From Schizochytrium sp. CCTCC M209059 (taxonomy: Eukaryota; Sar; Bigyra; Thraustochytrida; Thraustochytriidae), in the NCBI GenBank assembly GCA_000818945.1, contig KN805405.1, positions 283,406 through 317,468 of the forward strand: a DNA stretch of 34,063 nucleotides. Direction: 5' to 3'. Below are positions 28,069 through 34,063 of this stretch, piece after piece. Position 1 is the first letter of the stretch; each line of letters opens with the position of its first letter. A model generated the notes under the pieces. That model had not been told where the DNA came from. It did not search any database and worked only from the letters and a program-made list of their open reading frames with translations. The position numbers were made by a program, and so were the translations under genes.

Positions 28069-29011
28069 ATGGCGAAGCGACAAAGCCGCGTCCTGCGCGG
28101 GACCTACGGTGGCGGTTTACGGTCCGCGTACAGCAGCTCCTCAAGCTTGTTATCATGCGCAGTGAGTGAGCCTACGGTCGCGCCCGATGTGGCCAAATTG
28201 GTCATGCTTGGTGACGCGGGCGTTGGAAAGACTTCTCTCGTGCTTCGTTTGTGCCACGATACCTTTGACGACAGCTCGACTCCGACGCTCGGTACGTTGA
28301 TTGCAATTCGCTTGATCGCGTATGCGAAGAATTTAAACGTGTCTCTGACCATCAAGTCGTGAATTTTGCAGGCGTGGCATTTTCGACAAAGGATGCCAAG
28401 CGAGATGATGGTTCCAGCATTAGGTTCCAGGTTTGGGACACGGCTGGCCAGGAGCAGTACCATAGCCTCGCAAGCCTGTAAGTGGGCGGAAATCGGATCA
28501 TGCGACGCACAAGAGGAGAGCGCGACATTGACGCACGCGAAAATGCTTTTTTTTTTTTTTTTTTCCTGAATGTCAACTGCACAGGTACTATCGAAGCGCG
28601 CATGCCGCGGTCGTCGCTTTTGATGTCACTTCAAAAAGTAGCTTCAAGAGCGTGCGAACATGGATTCACGAATTGTCGCAACTTGGTCCTCCCGATGTGG
28701 TCATTATTGTTGTTGCAACCAAAACAGACCTTGCAGAACAGCGTATTGTGACGGAGACAGAGGCCCGCGCGTACGCAGAGAGTCGTGGGGTCGTGTATAT
28801 AGAAACGAGTGCAAAGACTCGTTCCAACGTGAGTGAGATCTTCGAAGCACTCTCCATTCAACTTCATGGGCGCGGAGGGCTTGGGCTTGCGCGTTCAGGT
28901 CGGCGCAGCGCCTCAGCTTGCACAGAAGAGAGTAACAATGACGTTGGACACATCGTTCTCGAGAATATTGGCAAAACGCGCCGCCGTCGACTTCCTTGTT
29001 TCGCCGACTGA
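28069..29011 (+). CDS. Rab-family small GTPase, three exons (251 aa)
   Basis: Vesicle-traffic GTPase. Exons 28069-28291, 28372-28477 and 28585-29011 join to 756 nt in one frame; both introns are GT-AG and fall inside codons for Gly75 and Leu110. G1 is GDAGVGKTS (48-56), switch I contains STPTLG, G3 is WDTAGQE with the catalytic Gln101, G4 is TKTD (155-158) instead of the usual NKxD, and G5 is TSAK (184-187). The core resembles Rab5/Rab22-like proteins (DTAGQEQYHSLASLYYR). It has a Ser-rich 40-residue N-terminal extension. The tail ends TRRRRLPCFAD, a basic patch with a single Cys four from the end, like a CaaX box rather than the double-Cys ending common in Rabs. It is convergent with the methyltransferase gene. 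Confidence 0.9.
28292..28371 (+). other. Intron 1 of the Rab gene (80 nt)
   Basis: Begins GTACGTTG and ends TTTTGCAG. Removing it joins STPTLG to VAFSTKDAK, restoring the switch I to beta-2 region of the GTPase fold. Reading through it gives a stop soon after. Confidence 0.85.
28478..28584 (+). other. Intron 2 of the Rab gene (107 nt) with poly-T tract
   Basis: Begins GTAAGTGG and ends ACTGCACAG. It holds a run of 18 T (28547-28564) upstream of the acceptor, a strong polypyrimidine tract. Removal joins HSLASL to YYRSAH, restoring the switch II to alpha-2 region. Confidence 0.88.
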
Positions 29012-29060
29012 ATCGTGCTTTCGCAATCAATGCAATGCACCTTCCTGCAAGATCATCCCA

Positions 29061-29113
29061 TCTCTCTCTCTCTCTCTGCCTCTCGCTGTTGCTTTCACGC
29101 GCGCACACACACA
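29061..29113. repeat. TC and CA microsatellites
   Basis: A (TC)n run at 29061-29077 and a short (CA)n run at about 29104-29113, in the 3' spacer between the convergent Rab and methyltransferase genes. Confidence 0.8.
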
Positions 29114-29178
29114 TACACGGTATACAGGGTCAGGTTTGCTCTTTTTCTAACAATCAGATTTGAGGTCAATGTAAAACC

Positions 29179-29967
29179 TCATGGCGGCGGTGAAGCGTCT
29201 TTGGTCTTTTTCAAGACGTACTCGTAGGTGGTTCCAAAGTGATGGTACTTTTCGCTGGCAATCTCAAGACCAGGAGTCTCCTTCACCAGATTGCCAATGT
29301 CACGATTCCATTCGCAACCCCAATCCTTGACGTGGGCCGGGGCGCGTGCATCGAGATACTTGTTGAGTAGAGAGTAGCCCCAAAAGGAGCGCCCATGCTC
29401 CAAGAGGCGAATGTCGCCGTCAGGCTTGCACACGCGACGCATCTCGAGGAGCGCGGCACGAGGATCAGGCATGGAGCACAGACCGAAGGTGTCGACGACG
29501 TGGTCAAAAGTGTCGTCAGGAAATGGGATGTCTTCCGCGCCACCAACACCAACGCGAAGACTGAGACCTTCTATATCTTGCGCCTTTTCCTTGGCTCGCT
29601 CAAGCATCTTTGGGCTCGTATCCGTGAGCGTAACACGAGCACCGCGCGGATAATACTCGAGATTTCTTCCGGTGCCTGCGGCGACCTCCAAGGTGTCGCC
29701 CTTGACATCACCGAGAAGACCTTTTCGCAATCGCAAAATGCCGGCCATCCGCTCCGACGTCGAGATACGGTCGTCGTATTCTTTCGCAAGACGATCGAAC
29801 CTCTTGCCGCCCATTTCTTCGCTACCTTCCTCTTCGCCCTCTACTTGGCGCTTCTTGTCCTGCTGCCACGTCTGGTACACGGACATGCCGGCAAAGGTGC
29901 CCACGCCGTAGAGCATTGCACCCGCGAACAGATGTTTCGGCCGGATGGCCGCCGCCAGGCGCTCCAT
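29179..29967 (-). CDS. Membrane-anchored SAM-dependent methyltransferase, OMS1-like (262 aa)
   Basis: Class I S-adenosylmethionine methyltransferase. Residues 13-31 form one hydrophobic span (LFAGAMLYGVGTFAGM), followed by a charged linker. The catalytic domain covers about 55-255: motif I is LEVAAGTGRN (93-102), an acidic strand end is at Asp116, GAEDIPFPDDTFD (143-155) is the usual post-II segment, FGLCSMPDP is motif IV-like, and HGRSFWGY follows. A single N-terminal span in front of a UbiE-like methyltransferase domain is the layout of yeast OMS1 of the mitochondrial inner membrane, so a mitochondrial location is plausible. Substrate unknown. The frame extends to a GTG at 29979, but the first ATG is 29967. 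It is head-to-head with STI1. Confidence 0.85.
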   Translation of the reverse strand: MERLAAAIRPKHLFAGAMLYGVGTFAGMSVYQTWQQDKKRQVEGEEEGSEEMGGKRFDRLAKEYDDRISTSERMAGILRLRKGLLGDVKGDTLEVAAGTGRNLEYYPRGARVTLTDTSPKMLERAKEKAQDIEGLSLRVGVGGAEDIPFPDDTFDHVVDTFGLCSMPDPRAALLEMRRVCKPDGDIRLLEHGRSFWGYSLLNKYLDARAPAHVKDWGCEWNRDIGNLVKETPGLEIASEKYHHFGTTYEYVLKKTKDASPPP

Positions 29968-30590
29968 GCTCTCGGTCACAACTTTTCCCTAAACGTTCAC
30001 CCCTCTGTCCTCGCCGTCGTCCTCGTGCTCGTCTTCGTCCCCGTCCTTGTTGGTCCTCGCGCAGCAGGCCACGCTCGTTAGTCGTCGGCGACTCGCGTCC
30101 TCCTCGCGTCCTCCTCGACGATATCCTCGGCGCCACGACGCTCCCGTCGCCGGCGAGGGCGATGCTGGCGCCGCTAACGCCGCTCGCGCCGCTGGCAAGG
30201 CCGCCGCCGCCGAGGGCGCGCTCGCGCTCGCGCTCGCGCTCGCGCTCCCGCTCGCGCTCCGCTCCGCGCGAGGCGGGCGCGAAGGGTTCGCGATCGGCCG
30301 GTGCCTTGGCGATCTAGAAGGCGCGGCCCGCCGAGCAGGGCGACAAGCAAGCAGAGCGAGAGCAGAGCAGAGCAAAGCCGCTTCGACGCGACTCGCTCGA
30401 CGCGGAGCTTCGCTGCGCTCTCGCTCGCTCCAGCCAGCCAGCTAGCCAGCCAGCGCGGAGACGTGCTTGCTTGCTCGCTCGCTCGCTCGTGGGGAGGCCC
30501 GCGCGCGCCGTGCCGTGCGTCTGAGATTGGGGTCGGGATCGGGATCGAGGTTGGCGGTTGGCGCGCGAGGCAGCAGCAGCGCGGAGCAGG
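29968..30590. promoter_or_regulatory. Bidirectional GC-rich promoter region (methyltransferase / STI1)
   Basis: 623 bases between two divergent genes. Very GC-rich and full of short repeats: a GCGCTC hexamer run, then AGCAGAGC-like, CCAGCCAG and GCTCGCTC runs (30340-30490). Long open frames here are Arg/Ala/Ser-rich by-products of composition. I see no clear heat-shock-element cluster upstream of STI1, although HOP genes are often heat-inducible. Confidence 0.5.
30218..30259. repeat. GCGCTC hexanucleotide tandem repeat
   Basis: Five perfect GCGCTC units (30218-30247), then CCGCTC and GCGCTC. It lies in the promoter region shared by the methyltransferase and STI1 genes. Confidence 0.88.
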
Positions 30591-32306
30591 ATGGAGCGCG
30601 ACAAGGCCGCCGACGCGGAGGACTGCAAGGCGCGCGGAAACGAGGCGCTCAAGGCCAAGGACTTCGACAAGGCCATCGAGTGGTACACGGAGGCGATCAA
30701 GCTGGCCAAGAACCATGTGTACTTTTCGAACAGATCCGCGGCGTACCTTTCCAAGGGCTTCGCGGAGACGGCTCTCAAGGATGCCGAAGAGTGCATTGCG
30801 CTCAAGCCGGACTGGGGCAAGGGCTACGTGCGCAAGGGTGCAGCCCTGCACAACCTGAAAAAGTACGACGAGTCCGCGGCCGCTTACGAAAAGGGCCTCG
30901 AGTTCGAGCCCGAGCTGGCGGCCCTCAAGAACGGCCTCGAGGTCGTCAAGCAGGCCAAGGAACAGTCAACGCAGTCCTCTGGTCTCTTTCCGCCCGACTT
31001 TATGGATAAAATCAAGGCGTCCCCCAAGCTCAGCAAGTACCTCGAGGATCCGACGTTCACGCAGCTGCTGACGATGATCCAGACCAACCCACAAATGCTC
31101 CAGATCGCCGCGCAGGACCCGCGCATTCAGGAGGTCTTTAGCGAGATCCTGGGTATTCGCTTCCAGACGCCTCAGGACGATGCTGAGGCCCGCGCCAAGG
31201 CCGAGGAAGAGGCCAAGGAACGTGAGCGCAAGCGCAAGGAGCAGGAGGCAGAGGAAGCCAAGCGCAAGGCCGAAGAGGAGGAGCGACTCCGCCGCGAGCA
31301 GGAGACCCCGGAAGAGCGCGAAAAGCGCGAGAACAAGGAAAAGGCCGAGGCAATCAAGCTCGAGGGCAACGAGTTTTACAAGCGCAAGGAGTTTGACCAG
31401 GCGTTGGCCAAGTACAACGAGGCCAAGGAACTCGACCCGGAGAACATGCTTTTTCTTCTCAACATTGCTTCCGTCAAGCTCGAGCAGGGTGAACTCGAGG
31501 CCTGTATCGAGGCCTGCGATGAAGCCATCAAGGTTGGTCGCTCCGTGTACGCACCGTACGAGCAGGTCGCCAAGGCATACGAGCGCAAGGGTAACGCTTA
31601 CGCCAAGCACAAGCAGTGGACCAAGGCTATCGAGGAATACAAAAAGGGTCAGCTCGAGTCGAGCAGCCCGGCCGTGGCCAACAAGCTCAAGCTTGCCGAG
31701 CGCAAGCTCAAGGAGGAGGCCGCCAAATCATACCTTGATCCGGAAAAGGCTGCTGCCGCCAAGGAGGAAGGTAATGTGCTCTTCAAGGAGGGCAAGTACC
31801 CGGCCGCCATCGAAAAGTACTCGGAGGCGATCAAGCGCGACCCAGAGTGCGCCGTCTACTACGGCAACCGCGCCACGGCCTACATGAAGCTGGGCGATTT
31901 CGGCTGTGCTATGGACGACTGTAAAAAGGCGCTTTCCATCGACCCCAAGTACGTCAAGTGCATTGCCAAGAAGGGCAATATTGAGGTCTTCCTCAAGGAG
32001 TACCACAAGGCGCTCCGGTCTTTCAAGCAAGGTCTCGAGATCGATGCCAACAACACAGAATGCATCCAGGGTCTCCAGCGCACGCAAATGGCCATTCGCA
32101 CTGCTTCTCCTGCCGATGACCAGCTGCGCGCGAGCCGCGCCATGGAGGATCCAGAGATCCAGGGCATCCTCAACGATCCCGTCATGCGCCGCGTGCTCGA
32201 TGACATGCGAGACAATCCGAGCTCGACCGCGGAGCACATGGCCAACCCGGGTATTCGGGAAAAGATCGAGACCCTCATCGCCGCTGGTATCCTCAAGACC
32301 GGCTAA
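30591..32306 (+). CDS. STI1: Stress-induced phosphoprotein 1 / HOP co-chaperone (571 aa)
   Basis: Cytosolic adaptor that holds Hsp70 and Hsp90 together for client transfer. The layout is canonical: TPR1 (about 8-120), DP1 (about 138-192), a charged Arg/Glu/Lys linker (197-252), TPR2A (255-372), TPR2B (388-500) and DP2 (517-568). Each TPR block opens with a KxxGN-type carboxylate-clamp motif (CKARGNEAL, IKLEGNEFY, AKEEGNVLF) and has the second clamp Asn in FSNRSAAY, FLLNIASV and YYGNRATAY. Length matches the family. Codon use is strongly biased to C/G-ending codons, with Lys mostly AAG, more than in the ABC and ATR genes, consistent with high expression. The open frame starts with a TTG at 30558, but the first ATG (MERDKAADAED) is 30591. 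Single exon. Confidence 0.97.
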   Translation: MERDKAADAEDCKARGNEALKAKDFDKAIEWYTEAIKLAKNHVYFSNRSAAYLSKGFAETALKDAEECIALKPDWGKGYVRKGAALHNLKKYDESAAAYEKGLEFEPELAALKNGLEVVKQAKEQSTQSSGLFPPDFMDKIKASPKLSKYLEDPTFTQLLTMIQTNPQMLQIAAQDPRIQEVFSEILGIRFQTPQDDAEARAKAEEEAKERERKRKEQEAEEAKRKAEEEERLRREQETPEEREKRENKEKAEAIKLEGNEFYKRKEFDQALAKYNEAKELDPENMLFLLNIASVKLEQGELEACIEACDEAIKVGRSVYAPYEQVAKAYERKGNAYAKHKQWTKAIEEYKKGQLESSSPAVANKLKLAERKLKEEAAKSYLDPEKAAAAKEEGNVLFKEGKYPAAIEKYSEAIKRDPECAVYYGNRATAYMKLGDFGCAMDDCKKALSIDPKYVKCIAKKGNIEVFLKEYHKALRSFKQGLEIDANNTECIQGLQRTQMAIRTASPADDQLRASRAMEDPEIQGILNDPVMRRVLDDMRDNPSSTAEHMANPGIREKIETLIAAGILKTG

Positions 32307-32519
32307 TGAATTCTCTATTCTATCTTCTTTTTTTTTGGCTTTTTTCTTTCTTTTTTCCCCCCTCACTTTTTGTTCACATTTTTGGCCGTTTGACAGAGAG
32401 ACGCCGCCGCCGCTCAGCAGACTGTATTCGTGTACCCAACCCACCCTTGTTCAGTCTTTGTCTGTAGCTGCTAGGAAATGCTTGAAGTCTTTGGCTGATC
32501 AAGAACCCGAGAGCGCGCG
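32307..32519 (+). other. STI1 3' region with pyrimidine tracts
   Basis: 213 bases between the STI1 stop and the TTL-like start. Long T and C runs (about 32325-32370) follow the stop. The rest should hold the promoter of the downstream gene on the same strand. Confidence 0.5.
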
Positions 32520-33932
32520 ATGGAAGAGCAACGCCAGCGACGACAGGCGTCGCCTGTTGGCCCCGCGCACCGTCTCCGGTATCGCATAGCGAACGGAAAC
32601 GGCGCGGAACTCATCAGACGCCAGTTCCGGGTTCGCAAAGGCTGGTCACCCCTGACGTCAGCAGTCGGAGAGCAGAGCGCGCAAGAGCGACAGCGGGACA
32701 TTATTGCCAGGGCAGACCTCATTTGGTGCCAGTACAGGTCCTCTCTTGGCGCGCTTGACCAGGACAGAGAAGGTGAAGACCTGAAAAAATGCAGACGCCA
32801 AAGTAAAACACGGAAAAATATCAAGACACGAAAGACGCGCGAAAAGCCTGTCATAAATCACTTTGACGAAAACAGGGTGCTAACGAGCAAAGCAGGACTT
32901 TTGCATACGCTGCAAAGACGCTCACTAACGCAAGCTTTTGCGCCGCGGACCTTTGAGATCTTTGCAAATCTCGAAGCTGTCACGGCCTGGCGAGACCAGG
33001 CCCAAAATGAGGCCGACGACAAACTCTACATTGTCAAACCCGGAAGCGGAACAAATCGCGGACTTGGTATTTTCATGGCGCGTTCAAGGGCTGGTGTGGC
33101 TCGCGCGTTGACTGAGCAAATTGATCGTGGCACGAAGCGAAAGTCATGGGTTGTGCAAGACTACATTGAGCGACCTCTGCTCGTACACGGTCGCAAATTT
33201 GACATTCGCTGTTTTGCCCTTCTCGTGTTTAGCGAGAACAGCTCGGCAATGCCATGGGGGACGCAGAATTCGACTGCGAGTCCTACGGAAGGCTGTGAAC
33301 AAGGCTTTCGTTTGTATCTTCACGACCAAGCGTATGTGCGTACGTCGAGCAGGCCGTACTCGACAAAAAATCTTGAGGACCGCTTTGTTCATCTAACCAA
33401 CGACGCCGTGCAAAGTAAAGCTCGCGAGTATGGTCGCGCAGAAGCTGCAAATAAACTAAGCTTTGACCAGCTAGCTGAAGCTTTGGAGGCGTCCGAGGGT
33501 CCTGGTGCTGGTGCGCAGGTGCGCGAAAGCATTTGGCCCCAAATACGTACGATTTGCCATGAGACCTTTCGCAACGCAATCACAGCGATTCAACCCTCCC
33601 GCCGAGGTCGACGTTTCGAGCTCTTTGGACTTGATTTTATGATCACAGATGAGGGGCATTCTCAGGAAGCCGCTGCTGAAGACAAGGTGCGGCGCGTCCA
33701 GCTCATTGAGGTGAATGAAAATCCGTGCCTGGAGCGTGTCTGTCCGTTGCTCGCTGCGATTATTCCCAAAGTCATTGACGACACCTTTGCAATTGTTTTG
33801 GATAGTGATGTCTTTTTCCCTGCCTCTCAGGATGCCAATATTCATCGAAAGTCAGGCTTTGAGGAACTGCCGCTCGGAATCCCGATCGCAAGCGACACAG
33901 AAGATTCAAAAGAGAGACTAGGCCTAGATTAG
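32520..33932 (+). CDS. Tubulin-tyrosine-ligase-like (TTL/TTLL) enzyme, 470 aa
   Basis: ATP-grasp ligase of the TTL family, which adds Tyr, Glu or Gly to tubulin tails or other proteins. The first ~110 residues are basic and variable. The catalytic domain (about 112-435) opens with INHF, then YIVKPGSGTNRGLGIF (170-185) with ATP-binding Lys173, WVVQDYIERPLL (210-221), and GRKFDIRCFALL (224-235) with the conserved Lys-Asp-Arg. HLTND (291-295), FELFGLDFMI (366-375) and the metal-binding IEVNENP (396-402, Glu397/Asn399) follow. All core residues are present. The sequence does not say which amino acid is transferred; the length is nearer simple TTLs than long polyglutamylases. The ATG at 32520 is the first of the frame. 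Implies a tubulin-modifying, probably flagellate, cell. Confidence 0.9.
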   Translation: MEEQRQRRQASPVGPAHRLRYRIANGNGAELIRRQFRVRKGWSPLTSAVGEQSAQERQRDIIARADLIWCQYRSSLGALDQDREGEDLKKCRRQSKTRKNIKTRKTREKPVINHFDENRVLTSKAGLLHTLQRRSLTQAFAPRTFEIFANLEAVTAWRDQAQNEADDKLYIVKPGSGTNRGLGIFMARSRAGVARALTEQIDRGTKRKSWVVQDYIERPLLVHGRKFDIRCFALLVFSENSSAMPWGTQNSTASPTEGCEQGFRLYLHDQAYVRTSSRPYSTKNLEDRFVHLTNDAVQSKAREYGRAEAANKLSFDQLAEALEASEGPGAGAQVRESIWPQIRTICHETFRNAITAIQPSRRGRRFELFGLDFMITDEGHSQEAAAEDKVRRVQLIEVNENPCLERVCPLLAAIIPKVIDDTFAIVLDSDVFFPASQDANIHRKSGFEELPLGIPIASDTEDSKERLGLD

Positions 33933-34063
33933 GACGCGATCGCGATAAAGTCTTAAATGTACATGTGCCCTTGGAAAAAAGAAAAAAAGAAAAGAAAAAA
34001 GGTTCCGAGTTGCTGCACTGTTCGAGTTGAATTGCCAAAAAAAAGAGGGGGGGGGGGGGGGGG
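33933..34063. other. 3' flank with A/G tracts and terminal poly-G run
   Basis: After the TTL-like stop comes an A/G-rich tract (about 33976-34002), then a short unique stretch, then A8 and a run of 17 G to the very last base (34047-34063). The poly-G run at the boundary most likely marks a contig end or a sequencing limit. Confidence 0.7.

Noticed and set aside
29989..30445. Frames in the STI1 promoter region on both strands
   Set aside because: They are produced by hexanucleotide and GCTC repeats (Arg-Ser or Ala-Leu runs).
1..34063. CRISPR arrays, tRNA or rRNA genes
   Set aside because: No regularly spaced repeats and no cloverleaf or rRNA-like segments were recognised by eye; a covariance-model scan would be needed to exclude short RNAs fully.

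Overview
The window looks like nuclear DNA of a compact, GC-rich, intron-poor protist. Almost every gene is a single uninterrupted reading frame, including one of 11.3 kb. The one clear spliced gene has two short GT-AG introns of 80 and 107 nt. It carries eukaryotic-only families: ATR kinase, HOP/STI1, tubulin-tyrosine-ligase-like and Rab. Compact intergenic regions, GC-rich codons and this gene style would fit a labyrinthulomycete/thraustochytrid stramenopile, but that placement is inference. The window ends in a run of 17 G, probably a contig edge.

Layout. 118-1302 (+): orphan protein. 2532-10839: three paralogous ABC half-transporters, the first two convergent and the last two divergent. 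Between the divergent pair (7327-8215, minus strand) lies a broken IS607-type transposable element: a serine recombinase (TnpA) with in-frame stops, followed by the N-terminal stub of a TnpB/Fanzor RNA-guided-nuclease-family protein. 11108-12073 (-): four-helix membrane orphan. 12074-13263: GC-rich non-coding stretch with a 42-bp tandem repeat. 13264-24528 (-): an ATR-type checkpoint kinase of 3754 residues. 24956-25799 (-): frame-broken open region resembling a PD-(D/E)XK nuclease. 25796-27694 (-): long coiled-coil protein. 28069-29011 (+): Rab-family GTPase in three exons. 29179-29967 (-): membrane-anchored SAM methyltransferase of OMS1 type. 30591-32306 (+): STI1/HOP co-chaperone. 32520-33932 (+): tubulin-tyrosine-ligase-like enzyme.

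The genes do not form a single pathway. The meaningful local associations are the ABC paralogue cluster with the mobile-element remnant inside it, and the head-to-head methyltransferase/STI1 pair. The most interesting hidden signal is the IS607/Fanzor relic: its recombinase frame is broken by stops, so it does not appear as a long open frame, and a spurious plus-strand frame overlies it.
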